From the NCBI RefSeq assembly GCF_029227915.1, contig NC_079879.1, positions 32,804,501 through 32,868,500 on the forward strand: DNA of 64,000 nucleotides, read 5' to 3'. Origin of the DNA: Hydractinia symbiolongicarpus. Taxonomy: Eukaryota; Cnidaria; Hydrozoa; Anthoathecata; Hydractiniidae. Shown piece by piece: positions 49,909 through 63,420 of the stretch. Position 1 is the first letter of the stretch. The number at the start of each line of letters is the position of its first letter. A program made the position numbers and the translations under genes. Under the pieces are notes generated by a model. The model was not told where the DNA came from and made no database searches. It worked only from the letters and a program-made list of their open reading frames with translations.

Positions 49909-52516
49909 TTCGAACGATATCAGTCCGTTTGAGTTCCAACGGTTGCGTCACATATTCGTACCAACATGTATTTAGCGATATGTTTCTGATGTTACTAGGT
50001 TGCATCGCTTTTAACGGTGGAACGATTGACTGTGGGACTTAATTCAACTGATTTTGGACTTTGACCTTGTTAATGTGATAAATGAGCCAATTCGACTCCA
50101 AGAAATAACATTCTTCTTAATTTGACATGATTGCTGGAACTTAGCGATAACACTGGCAGCTGTGATAGCGCTTTAATTAAAAGTGTAGATGAATAAGTCA
50201 TTTTTTACTGTGGGACAAATCCTAGCCGTTAGCGCGCTGACGAAACAGGATCAGTTTCAAAAGCTACATTTCATTGACTTACTAACGGTGTCAGTCCGTT
50301 TCACCTACAACGGTTGCGTCACCTATATGTACAACATGTATTTAGCGATATGTTTCTAATATTACGAGGTTGCATTGCTTTTAACGGTTAAAGGATTCAC
50401 CGTGGGACTTAATTAAACTGATTTTGGACTTTTACCTTGTTAATGTAATAAATCAGCCAATTCGACTCCTAGAAATAACATTCTTCTTAATATGACATGA
50501 TTACTGTAACTCAGCGATAACACTGGCCGCTGTGATAGCGCTTTATTTAAAAGTGTAGATGAATAAGTCATTTTCACTGTGGGACAAATCCTAGCTGTTA
50601 GCGCGCGCTGACGAAATAGGATCAGTTTTAAAAGCTACATTTCATTGACTTACTAACGGTGTCAGTTCGTTTCACTTACAACGGTTGCGTCGCCTATTCG
50701 TACCAACATGTACTTAGCAATATTTTTCTGATGTTACTAGTTTGCATCGCTTTTAACAGTTAAACGATTGACTGTGTGACTTAATTGAACTGATTTTAGA
50801 TTTCAAACTTATAAATGTGATAAATGAGACAATTGGATCCCAAGAAATAAAATTATTCTTAATTTTACATGATTGCTCGACTTCAGCTATTACACTGGGC
50901 TCTGTGGTAGTGCTTTATTTAAAAGTGTCGATAAATTAGTCACTTTTAACTGTGGGACCAATCCAAGCCGTTAGCGCGCGCTGAAGAAATAGAGAAAGTT
51001 TCGAAAACTACATTTCATTGACTTTCTAACGGTATCAGTCCGTTTGAGTTACAACGGTTGCGTCACATATTCGTACCAACATGTATTTAGCGATATGTTT
51101 CTGATGTTACTAGGTTGCATCGCTTTTAACGGTGGAACGATTGACTATGGGACTTAATTGAACTGATTTTAGACTTTGAACTTATAAATGTGATAAATGA
51201 GAGAATTGGATGCCCAGAAGTAACATTCTTCTTAATTTGACATAATTGCTCGACTTCAGCTTTTACACTGGGCGCTGTGGTAGCGCTTTACTTAAAAATG
51301 TAGATAAATAAGTCATTTTTTACTGTGGGACCAATCCTAATCGTTAGCGCGCGCTGAAGAAATAGAGAAAGTTTCTAAAACTACATTTCATTGACTTTCT
51401 AACGGTATCAGTCCGTTTGAGTTACAACAGTTGCGTCACATATTCGTACCAACATGTATTTAGCGATATGTTTCTGATGTTACTAGGTTGCATCGCTTTT
51501 AACGGTGGAACGATTGACTATGGGACTTAATTGAACTGATTTTAGTCTTTGAACTTATAAATGTGATAAATGAGACAAGTGGATGCCCAGAATTAACATT
51601 CTTCATAATTTGACATGATTGCTCGACTTCAGTTTTTACACTGGGCGCTGTGGTAGCGCTTTACTTAAAAATGTAGATAAATAAGTCATTTTTTACTGTG
51701 GGACCAATCCTAACCGTTAGCGTGCGCTGAAAAAATAGGGAAAGTTTCAAGAACTACAATTCATTGTCTTTCTAACAGTATCAGTTTGTTTGAGCTTCAA
51801 GGGTTGTGTCACATATTCGTACCAACATGTATTTAGCGATATGTTTCTGATGTTACTATGTTCCATCGCTTTTAACAGTGAAACGATTGACTGTGTGACT
51901 TAATTGAACTGATTTTTGACTTTGAACTTATAAATGTGATAAATGAGCCTATTGGACTCCAAGAAATAACATTCTTCTTAATTTTATATGATTGCTCGAC
52001 TTCAGCTTTTACACTGGGCTCTGTGGTAGTGCTTTATTAAAAAGTGTAGATAAGTAAGTCAGTTTTAACTGTGGGACCAATCCTAGCCGTTTGCGCGCGC
52101 TGCAGAAATAGAGAAAGTTTCGAAAACTACATTTCATTAACTTTCCAACCGCATCAGTCCGTTTGAGTTACCATGGTTGCGTCACATATTCGTACCAACA
52201 TGTATTTAGCGATATGTTTCTGATGTTACTAGGTTGCATCGCTCTTAACAGTGAAAAGATTGACTGTGGGACTTAGTTGAATTGATTTTGGACTTTGACC
52301 TTATATATGTGATAAATGAGCCTATTGGACTCCAAGAAATAACATTCTTCTTAATTTGACATGATTGCTGGAACTCAGCGATAACACTGGCCGCTGTGAT
52401 AGCGCTTTTTTTAAAAGTGTAGATGAATAAGTCATTTTTTACTGTAGGAGAAATTCTAGGCGTTAGCGCGCGCTGACGAAATAGAACAAGTTTCAAAAGC
52501 TACATTTCATTGACTT

Positions 52517-55123
52517 ACTAACGGTGTCAGTCCGTTTCACTTACAACGGCGGAGTCACCTATTCGTACCAACATGTATTTAGCGATATTTTTCTGATATT
52601 ACTAGGTTGCATCGCTTTTAACAGTGAAAAGATTGACTGTGTGACTTAATTGAACTGATTTTGGACTTTGACATTATATATAGGATGAATGAGCCTATTG
52701 GACTCCAAGAAATAACATTCTTCTTAATTTGACATGATTGCTGGAACTCAGCGATTACACTGGCCGCTGTGATAGCGCTTTATTTAAAACTGTAGATAAA
52801 TAAGTCATTTTTTAATGTGGGAGCAATCCTAGCCGTTAGCTCGCGCTGAAGAAATAGACACAGATTCAAAGACTATATTTCTTTGACTTTCTAACTGTAT
52901 CAGTCCGTTTGAGTTACAAGGTTGCTTCACATATTCGTACCAAAATGGATGTAGCAATATGTTTCAGATATTACTAGGTTACATCGCTTTTAACAGTGAA
53001 ACGATTGACTGTGGGACTTAATTAAACTGATTTTGGACTTTGACCTTATTAATGTGATAAATGAGCCAATTCGACTCTAAGAAATAACATTCTTCTTAAT
53101 TTGACATGATTGCTGTAACTCAGCGATTACACTAGTCCGTGTGATAGCGCTTTATTTAAAAGTGTAGATGAATGAGTAATTTTTTACTGTGGGACAAATT
53201 CTAACCGTTAGCGCGCGCTGACGAAGTAGAATCAGTTTTAAAAACTACATATCATTGACTTACTAACGGTGTCAGTCCGTTTAACTTACAACGGTTGCGT
53301 CACCTATTCTTACCAACAAGTACTTAGAGATATTTTTCTGATATTACTACTTTGCATCGCTTTTAACAGGTAAATGATTGACTGTGTGACTTAATTGAAC
53401 TGACTTTGAACTTTGACCTTATATATGTGATAAATGAGCCTATTGGACTCCAAGAATTAACATTCTTCTTAATTTTACATGATTGCTCGACTTCAGCTTT
53501 TACACTGGGCTCTGTGGTAGTGCTTTATTTAAAAGTGTAGATAAGTAAGTCAGTTTTAACTGTGGGACCAATCCTAGCCGTTAGCGCACGCTGAAAAAAT
53601 AGAGAAAGTTTCGAAAACTACATTTCATTGACTTTCTAACGGCATCAGTCCGTTTGAGTTACAACGGTTGCGTCACATATTCGTACCAACATGTATTTAG
53701 CGATATGTTTCTGATGTTACTAGGTTGCATCGCTTTTAACAGTGAAAAGATTGACTGTGGGACTTAGTTGAACTGATTTTGGACTTTGACCTTATATATG
53801 TGATAAATGAGCCTATTGGATTCCAAGAAATATCATTCTTCTTAATTTGACATGATTGCTGGAACTCAGCGATTACACTGGCCGCTGTGATAGCGCTTTA
53901 TTTAAAACTGTAGATAAATAAGTTATTTTTTACTGTGGGACCAATCCTAGCCGTTAGCCCGCGCTGAAGAAATAGAATTAGTTTCAAAAGCTACATTTCA
54001 TTGACTTACTAACGGTGTCAGTCCGTTTCACTTACAACGGCTGAGTCACCTATTCGTACCAACATGTATTTAGCGATATTTTTCTGATATTACTAGGTTG
54101 CATCGCTTTTTACAGTGAAAAGATTGACTGTGTGACTTAATTGAACTGATTTTAGACTTTGAACTTATAAATGTGATAAATGAGCCTATTGGACTCCAAG
54201 AAATAACATTCTTCTTAATTTGACATGATTGCTGGAACTCGATTACACTGGGCGCTGTGGTAGCGCTTTACTTAAAAATGTAGATGAATAAGTCATTTTT
54301 TACTGTGGGACCAATCTTAACCGTTAGCGCGCGCTGAAGAAACAGAGAAAGTTTGGAAAACTACATTTCATTGACTTTCTAACGGTATCAGTCCGTTTGA
54401 GTTACAACGGTTGCGTCACATATTCGTACCAACATGTATTTAGCGATATGTTTCTGATATTACTAGGTTGCATTGCTTTTAACGGTGAAACGATTGACTG
54501 TGGGACTTAATCGAAGTGATTTTGGACTTTGACCTTGTTAATGTGATAAATGAGGCAAATTGGCTCCAAGAAATATCATTCTTCTTAATTTGACATGATT
54601 GCTGTAACTCAGCGATAACACTGGCCGCTGTGATAGCGCTTTTTTTAAAAGTGTAGATAAATAAGCCAGTTTTAACTGTGGGACCAATCCTAGCCGTTAG
54701 GGCGCGCTGAAGAAACAGAGAAAGTTTCGAAAACTACATTTCATTGACTTTCTAACGGCATCAGTCCGTTTGAGTTACAACGGTTGCGTCACATACTCGT
54801 ACCAACATGTATTTAGCGATACGTGGCTGATGTTACTAGGTTGCATCGCTTTTAACGGTGGAACGATTGACTATGGGACTTAATTGAACTGATTTTAGAC
54901 TTTGAACTTATAAATGTGATAAATGAGACAATTGGATCCCCAGACGTAACATTCTTCTTAATTTGACATGATTGCTCGACTTCAGCTTTCACACTGGGCG
55001 CTGTGGTAGCGCTTTACTTAAAATTGTAGATAAATAAGTCATTTTTTACTGTGGGACCAATCCTAACCGTTAGCGCGCGCTGAAGAAACAGAGAAAGTTT
55101 CGAAAACTACATTTCATTGACTT
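52517..55123 (+). repeat. Seven-monomer module A5 (2607 bp), single in U3
   Basis: This copy lies +8193 bp from A3. It is followed directly by the tail at 55124, at the same switch point that ends A2 (40228) and A4 (49165). It lacks some A3 changes: ccgctgtgatagc near 53882 where A3 has ccgatgtgatagc, and gcatcgctttttac near 54100 where A3 has gcctcgatttttac. Confidence 0.9.
52762..53506 (+). repeat. Gamma monomer plus partner, copy 5
   Basis: This is the copy at +8193 bp from pair 3, inside module A5. The partner reads acatgattgctcg where the other copies have acatgatcgctcg. It also has cttaattaaactg at about 53022 where the others have cttaattgaactg. Confidence 0.9.
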
Positions 55124-55867
55124 TCTAACGGTGTCAGTCCGTTTGAGTTACAACGGCTGCGTCACATATTCGTACCAACTTTTATTGAGCGATATATTTC
55201 TGATATTGCTAGGTTGCATCGCTTTTAACAGTGAAAAGATTGACTGTGGGACTTAATTGAACTGATTTTGGACTTTGACCTTGTTAATGTGATAAATGAG
55301 CTAATTCGACTCCAAGAAATAACATTCTTCTTATTTTGACATGATTGCTGTAACTCAGCGATAACAATGGCCGCTGTTGTAGTGCTTTATTTAAAAGTGT
55401 AGATAAATAAGTCATTCTTTACTGTGGGACCAATCCTAACCGTTAGCGCGCGCTGAAGAAATAGAGAAAGTTTCGAAAACTACATTTCATTGACTTTCTA
55501 ACGGTATCAGTCCGTTTGAGTTACAACGGTTGCGTCACATATTCGTACCAACATGTGTTTAGCGATATGTTTCTGATATTACTAGATTCCATCGCTTTTA
55601 ACAGTGAAACGATTGACTGTGTGACTCAATTGAACTGATTTTAGACTTCAAACTTATAAATGTGATAAATAAGGCAATTGGACCCCAAGAAATAACATTC
55701 TTCTTAATTTGACATGATTGCTGATTTCAGCTATTACACTGGGCTCTGTGGTAGTGCCTTATTTAAAAGTGTAGATAAATAAGTCAGTTTTAACTGTGGG
55801 ACCAATCCTAGCCGTTAGCGCGCGCTGAAGAAATAGAGAAAGTTTCGAAAACTACATTTCATTGACT
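55124..55867 (+). repeat. Super-unit tail in U3 (744 bp)
   Basis: This is a near copy of 40228-40971 at +14896 bp. It differs by gagctaattcg, ctgttgtagtg and tcattctttac. It continues without a boundary into the two/three-monomer array starting near 55868. Confidence 0.86.
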
Positions 55868-58800
55868 TTCTAACGGTATCAGTCCGTTTGAGTTACAACA
55901 GTTGCGTCACATATTCGTACCAACATGTATTTAGCGATACGTTTCTGATGTTACTAGGTTGCATCGCTTTTATCGGTGGAACAATTGACTATGGCACTTA
56001 ATTGAACTGATTTTAGACTTTGAACTTATAAATGTGATAAATGAGACAATTGGATCCCCAGAAGTAACATTCTTCTTAATTTGACATGATTGCTCGACTT
56101 CAGCTTTCACACTGGGCGCTGTGGTAGCGCTTTGCTTAAAATTGTAGATAAAGAAGTCATTTTTTACTGTGGGACCAATCCTAACCGTTAGCGCGCGCTG
56201 AAGAAACGGAGAAAGTTTCGGAAACTATACATTTCATTGACTTTCTAACGGTGTCAGTCCGTTTGAGTTACAACGGCTGCGTCACATATTCGTACCAACT
56301 TTTATTGAGCGATATATTTCTGATATTGCTAGGTTGCATCGCTTTTAACAGTGAAAAGATTGACTGTGGGACTTAATTGAACTGATTTTGGACTTTGACC
56401 TTGTTAATGTGATAAATGAGCCAATTCGACCCCAAGAAATAACATTCTTCTTAATTTGACATGATTGCTGATTTCAGCTATTACACTGGGCTCTGTGGTA
56501 GTGCCTTATTTAAAAGTGTAGATAAATAAGTCAGTTTTAACTGTGGGACCAATCCTAGCCGTTAGCGCGCGCTGAAGAAATAGAGAAAGTTTCGAAAACT
56601 ACATTTCATTGACTTTCTAACGGTATCAGTCCGTTTGAGTTACAACAGTTGCGTCACATATTCGTACCAACATGTATTTAGCGATACGTTTCTGATGTTA
56701 CTAGGTTGCATCGCTTTTATCGGTGGAACAATTGACTATGGCACTTAATTGAACTGATTTTAGACTTTGAACTTATAAATGTGATAAATGAGACAATTGG
56801 ATCCCCAGAAGTAACATTCTTCTTAATTTGACATGATTGCTCGACTTCAGCTTTCACACTGGGCGCTGTGGTAGCGCTTTGCTTAAAATTGTAGATAAAG
56901 AAGTCATTTTTTACTGTGGGACCAATCCTAACCGTTAGCGCGCGCTGAAGAAACAGAGAAAGTTTCGGAAACTATACATTTCATTGACTTTCTAACGGTG
57001 TCAGTCCGTTTGAGTTACAACGGCTGCGTCACATATTCGTACCAACTTTTATTGAGCGATATATTTCTGATATTGCTAGGTTGCATCGCTTTTAACAGTG
57101 AAAAGATTGACTGTGGGACTTAATTGAACTGATTTTGGACTTTGACCTTGTTAATGTGATAAATGAGCCAATTCGACTCCAAGAAATAACATTCTTCTTA
57201 TTTTGACATGATTGCTGTAACTCAGCGATAACAATGGCCGCTGTGGTAGTGCCTTATTTAAAAGTGTGGATAAATAAGTCAGTTTTAACTGTGGGACCAA
57301 TCCTAGTCGTTAGCGCGCGCTGAAGCAATAGAGAAAGTTTCGAAAACTACATTTCATTGACTTTCTAACGGTATCAGACCGTTTGAGTTACAACAGTTGC
57401 GTCACATATTCGTACCAACATGTATTTAGCGATACGTTTCTGATGTTAGTAGGTTGCATCGCTTTTATCGGTGGAACGATTGACTATGGGACTTAATTGA
57501 ACTGATTTTAGACTTTGAACTTATAAATGTGATAAATGAGACAATTGGATCCCCAGAAGAAACATTCTTCTTAATTTGACATGATTGCTCGACTTCAGCT
57601 TTCACACTGGGCGCTGTGGTAGCGCTTTACTTAAAATTGTAGAAAAATAAGTCATTTTTTACTGTGGGACCAATCCTAACCGTTAGCGCGCGCTGAAGAA
57701 ACAGAGACAGTTTCGAAAACTACATTTCATTGACTTTCTAACGGTGTCAGTCCGTTTGAGTTACAACGGCTGCGTCACACATTCGTACCAACTTTTATTG
57801 AGCGATATATTTCTGATATTACTAGATTCCATCGCTTTTAACAGTGAAAAGATTGACTGTGGGACTTAATTGAACTGATTTTGGACTTTGACCTTGTTAA
57901 TGTGATAAATGAGCTAATTCGACTCCAAGAAATAACATTCTTCTTATTTTGACATGATTGCTGTAACTCAGCGATAACAATGGCCGCTGTTGTAGTGCTT
58001 TATTTAAAATTGTAGATAAATAAGTCATTTTTTTACTGTGGGACCAATCCTAACCGTTAGCGCGCGCTGAAGAAATAGAGAAAGTTTCGAAAACTACATT
58101 TCATTGACTTTCTAACGGTATCAGTCCGTTTGAGTTACAACGGTTGCGTCACATATTCGTACCAACATGTGTTTAGCGATATGTTACTGATATTACTAGA
58201 TTCCATCGCTTTTAACAGTGAAACGATTGACTGTGTGACTCAATTGAACTGATTTTAGACTTCAAACTTATAAATGTGATAAATAAGGCAATTGGACCCC
58301 AAGAAATAACATTCTTCTTACTTTGACATGATTGCTGATTTCAGCTATTACACTGGGCTCTGTGGTAGTGCCTTATTTAAAAGTGTAGATAAATAAGTCA
58401 GTTTTAACTGTGGGACCAATCCTAGCCGTTAGTGCGCGCTGAAGAAATAGAGAAAGTTTCGAAAACTACATTTCATTGACTTTCTAACGGTATCAGTCCG
58501 TTTGAGTTACAACAGTTGCGTCACATATTCGTACCAACATGTATTTAGCGATACGTTTCTGATGTTACTAGGTTGCATCGCTTTTATCGGTGGAACAATT
58601 GACTATGGCACTTAATTGAACTGATTTTAGACTTTGAACTTATAAATGTGATAAATGAGACAATTGGATCCCCAGAAGTAACATTCTTCTTAATTTGACA
58701 TGATTGCTCGACTTCAGCTTTCACACTGGGCGCTGTGGTAGCGCTTTACTTAAAATTGTAGATAAATATGTCATTTTTTACTGTGGTACCAATCCTAACC

Positions 58801-60990
58801 GTTAGCGCGCGCTGAAGAAACAGAGAAAGTTTCGGAAACTATACATTTCATTGACTTTCTAACGGTGTCAGTCCGTTTGAGTTACAACGGCTGCGTCACA
58901 TATTCGTACCAACTTTTATTGAGCGATATATTTCTGATATTGCTAGGTTGCATCGCTTTTAACAGTGAAAAGATTGACTGTGGGACTTAATTGAACTGAT
59001 TTTGGACTTTGACTTTGTTAATGTGATAAATGAGCCAATTCGACTCCAAGAAATAACATTCTTCTTATTTTGACATGATTGCTGTAACTCAGCGATAACA
59101 ATGGCCGCTGTGGTAGTGCTTTATTTAAAATTGTAGATAAATAAGTCATTTTTTACTGTGGGACCTATCCTAACCGTTAGCGCGCGCTGAAGAAATAGAG
59201 AAAGTTTCGAAAACTACATTTCATTGACTTTCTAACGGTATCAGTCCGTTTGAGTTACAACGGTTGCGTCACATATTCGTACCAACATGTGTTTAGCGAT
59301 ATGTTTCTGATATTACTAGATTCCATCGCTTTTAACAGTGAAACGATTGACTGTGTGACTCAATTGAACTGATTTTAGACCTCAAACTTATAAATGTGAT
59401 AAATAAGGCAATTGGACCCCAAGAAATAACATTCTTCTTAATTTGACATGATTGCTGATTTCAGCTATTACACTGGGCTCTGTGGTAGTGCCTTATTTAA
59501 AATTGTGGATAAATAAGTCAGTTTTAACTGTGGGACCAATCCTAGCCGTTAGCGCGCGCTGAAGAAATAGAGAAAGTTTCGAAAACTACATTTCATTGAC
59601 TTTCTAACGGTATCAGTCCGCTGGAGTTACAACAGTTGCGTCATATATTCGTACCAACATGTATTTAGCGATACGTTTCTGATGTTAGTAGGTTGCATCG
59701 CTTTTATCGGTGGAACGATTGACTATGGGACTTAATTGAACTGATTTTAGACTTTGAACTTATAAATGTGATAAATGAGACAATTGGATCCCCAGAAGTA
59801 ACATTCTTCTTAATTTGACATGATTGCTCGACTTCAGCTTTCACACTGGGCGCTGTGGTAGCGCTTTACTTAAAAATGTAGATAAATAAGTCATTTTTTA
59901 CTGTTGGACCAATCCTAACCGTTAGAGCGCGCTGAAGAAATAGAGACAGTTTGGAAAACTACATTTCATTGACTTTCTAACGGTATCAGTCCGTTTGCGT
60001 TACAACGGTTGCGTCACATATTCGTACCAACATGTGTTTAGCGATATGTTTCTGATATTACTAGATTCCATCGCTTTTAACAGTGAAACGATTGACTGTG
60101 TGACTCAATTGAACTGACTTTAGACTTCAAACTTATAAATGTGATAAATAAGGCAATTGGACCCCAAGAAATAACATTCTTCTTAATTTGACATGATTGC
60201 TCGATTTCAGCTATTACACTGGGCTCTGTGATAGTGCCTTATTTAAAAGTGTAGATAAATAAGTCAGTTTTAACTGTGGGACCAATCCTAGCCGTTAGCG
60301 CGCGCTGAAGAAATAGAGAAAGTTTCGAAAACTACATTTCATTACGGTATCAGTCCGTTTGAGTTACAACGGTTGCGTCACATATTCGCACCAACATATA
60401 TTTAGCGATATGTTTCTGATGTTGCTAGGTTGCATCGCTTTTAACGGTGGAACGATTGACTATGGGACTTAATTGAACTGATTTTGGACTTTGAACTTAT
60501 AAATGTGATAAATGAGACAATTGGATCCCCAGAAGTAACATTCTTCTTAATTTGACATGATTGCTCGACTTCAGCTTTCACACTGGGCGCTGTGGTAGCG
60601 CTTTACTTAAAAATGTAGATAAATAAGTCATTTTTACTGTTGGACCAATCCTAACCGTTAGAGCGCGCTGAAGAAATAGAGACAGTTTGGAAAACTACAT
60701 TTCATTGACTTTCTAACGGTATCAGTCCGTTTGAGTTACAACGGTTGCGTCACATATTCGTACCAACATGTGTTTAGCGATATGTTTCTGATATTACTAG
60801 ATTCCATCGCTTTTAACAGTGAAACGATTGACTGTGTGACTCAATTGAACTGATTTTAGACCTCAAACTTATAAATGTGATAAATAAGGCAATTGGACCC
60901 CAAGAAATAACATTCTTCTTAATTTGACATGATTGCTGATTTCAGCTATTACACTGGGCTCTGTGGTAGTGCCTTATTTAAAATTGTGGA
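55868..60990 (+). repeat. Variable two/three-monomer array
   Basis: About 14 monomers have no fixed period. The accaacttttattgagcg marker occurs at 55177, 56297, 57044, 57790 and 58911, so steps are 1120, 747, 746 and 1121 bp (3, 2, 2, 3 monomers). A second type with cttttatcggtggaac (55970, 56718, 57466, 58583 and 59703) and a third with gataaataaggcaattgg fill the gaps. Three copies carry a two-base gain, gaaactatacatttc, near 56220, 56970 and 58830. This is a region of active register change between two- and three-monomer units. Confidence 0.85.
60280..60585 (+). repeat. Monomer with a 9-bp deletion
   Basis: At about 60341 the usual cattgactttctaacggtatc is shortened to cattacggtatc, a loss of nine bases. 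The deletion removes the TTGACTTT element and turns TAACGG into TTACGG, so one AACGG core is lost. The same monomer carries tattcgcacc, shared only with the monomer at about 63738, 3355 bp (about nine monomers) further on. Confidence 0.8.
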
Positions 60991-61170
60991 TAAATAAGTC
61001 AGTTTTAACTGTGGGACCAATCCTAACCGTTTGCTCGCGCTGAAGAAATAGAGAAAGTTTCAAGAACTACATTTCATTGTCTTTCTAACGGTATCAGTTT
61101 GTTTGAGTTTCAAGGGTTGTGTCACATATTTGTACCAACATGTATTTAGCGATATGTTTCTGATATTACT

Positions 61171-63420
61171 AGGTTTCATTGCTTTTAACGGCAAAACGAT
61201 TGACTGTGGGTCTTAATTGAACTAATTTTGGACTTTGACCTTGTTAATGTGATAAATGAGCCAATTCGACTCCAAGAATTAACATTCTTCTTAATTTGAC
61301 GTGATTGCTGGAACTCAGCGATAACACTGGCCGCTGTGATAGCCCTTTAATTAAAAGTGTAGATGAATAAGTCATTTTTTACTGTGGGACAAATCCTAGC
61401 CGTTAGCGCGCGCTGACGAAACAGGATCAGTTTCAAAACCTACATTTCATTGACTTACTAACGGTGTCAGTCCGTATCACCTACAACGGTTGCGTCACCT
61501 ATATGTACCAACATGTATTTAGCGATATGTTTCTGATATTACGAGGTTGCATTGCTTTTAACGGTTAAACGATTGACTGTGGGACTTAATTGAAATGATT
61601 TTGGACTTTGACCTTGTTAATGTGTTAAATGAGACAATTGGATCCCAAGAAATAACATTTTTCTTAATTTGACATGATTGCTCGACTTCAGCTATTACAC
61701 TGGGCTCTGTGGTAGTGCTTTATTTAAAAGTGTATATAAATAAGTCAGTTTTAACTGTGGGACCAATCCTAGCCGTTAGCGCGCGCTGAAGAAATAGAGA
61801 AAGTTTCGAAAACTACATTTCATTGACTTTCTAACGGTATCAGTCCGTTTGAGGTACAACGGTTGCGTCACATATTCGTACCAACATGTATTTAGCGATA
61901 TGTTTCTGATGTTACTAGGTTGCATCGCTTTTAACAGTGAAACGATTGACTGTGTGACTTAATTGAACTGATTTTAGACTTTGAACTTATAAATGTGATA
62001 AATCAGACAATTGGATCCCCAGAACAAACATTCTTCTTAATTTGACATGATTGCTCGAACTCAGCGATTACACTGAGCGCTGTGGTAGCGCTTTACTTAA
62101 AAATGTAGATAAACAAGTCATTTTTTACTGTGGGACCAATCCTAACCGTTAGCGCGCGCTGAAGAAACAGAGAAAGTTTCGAAAACTACACTTCATTGAC
62201 TTTCTAACGGTATCAGTCCGTTTGAGTTACAACGGCTGCGTCACATATTCGTTCCAACTTATATTGAGCGATATTTTTCTGATATTGCTAGGTTGCATCG
62301 CTTTTAACAGTGAAAAGATTGACTGTGGGACTTAATTGAACTGATTTTGGACTTTGACCTTGTTAATGTGATAAATGAGCCAATTCGACTCCAAGAAATA
62401 ACATTCTTCTTATTTTGACATGATTGCTGTAACTCAGCGATAACAATGGCCGCTGTGGTAGTGCTTTATTTGAAAGTGTAGATAAATAAGTCAGATTTAA
62501 CTGTGGGACCAATCCTAGCCGTTAGCGCGCACTGAAGAAACAGAGAAAGTTTCAAAAACTACATTTCATTGCCTTTCTAACGGTATCAGTCCGTTTGAGT
62601 TACAACGGTTGCGTCACATATTCGTACCAACATGTATTTAGCGATACGTGTCTGATGTTACTAGGTTTCATCGCTTTTAATGGTGGAACGATTGACTTTG
62701 GGACTTAATTGAACTGATTTTAGACTTTGAACTTATAAATGTGATAAATGAGACTATTGGATCCCCAGAAGTATCATTCTTCTTAATTTGACATGATTGC
62801 TCGACTTCAGCTTTCACACTGGGCGCTGTGGTAGCGCTTTACTTAAAATTGTAGATAAATAAGTCATTTTTTACTGTGGGACCAATCCTAACCGTTAGCG
62901 CGCGCTGAAGAAATAGAGAAAGTTTCGAAAACTACATTTCATTGACTTTCTAACGGTATCAGTTCGTTTGAGTTACAAGGGTTGTGTCACATATTCGTAT
63001 CAACATGTATTTAGAGATATGTTTCTGATATTACTAGGTTCCATCGCTTTTAAAAGTGAAACGTTTGACTGTGGGACTTAATTGAACTGATTTTGGACTT
63101 TGACCTTGTTAATGTAATAAATGAGACAATTGGATCCCCAGAACAAACATTCTTCTTAATTTGACATGATTGCTCGAACTCAGCGATTACACTGAGCGCT
63201 GTGGTAGCGCTTTACTTAAAAATGTAGATAAATAAGTCATTTTTTACTGTGGGACCAATCCTAACCGTTAGCGCGCGCTGAAGAAACAGAGAAAGTTTCG
63301 ACAACTACACTTCGTTGACTTTCTAACGGTATCAGTCCGTTTGAGGTACAACGGTTGCGTTACATATTCGTACCAACATGTATTTAGCGATATGTTTCTG
63401 ATATTACTAGGTTGCATCGC
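61171..63420 (+). repeat. Block colinear with the window's start (435-2311)
   Basis: Rare spellings occur in the same order in both places: aggtttcattgc (435/61171), gatagccctttaa, ccgtatcacc (736/61472), taaacaag (1001/62110), cgttccaac, tttgaaagtg (1351/62461) and acgtttgactg (1951/63061). The offset is 60736 bp, then 61109-61110 bp after one extra monomer at about 61.6-61.95 kb. The match ends at about 63430, where gaaacggctgacagtggg replaces gaaacgattgactgtgtg. Confidence 0.88.

Larger units (their letters stand above)
49909..55867 (+). repeat. Super-unit U3 (5959 bp, about 16 monomers)
   Basis: U3 aligns to U2 at +8193 bp from about 42.73/50.93 kb to 46930/55123. It then aligns to U2's tail at +5959 bp (49165/55124). 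It therefore lacks both the 745-bp duplication in the head and the whole second 2607-type module. It ends where a fourth ttcgaacgatatcag marker would be expected, near 55868; the sequence there is the ordinary tttctaacggtatcag instead. Confidence 0.88.
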
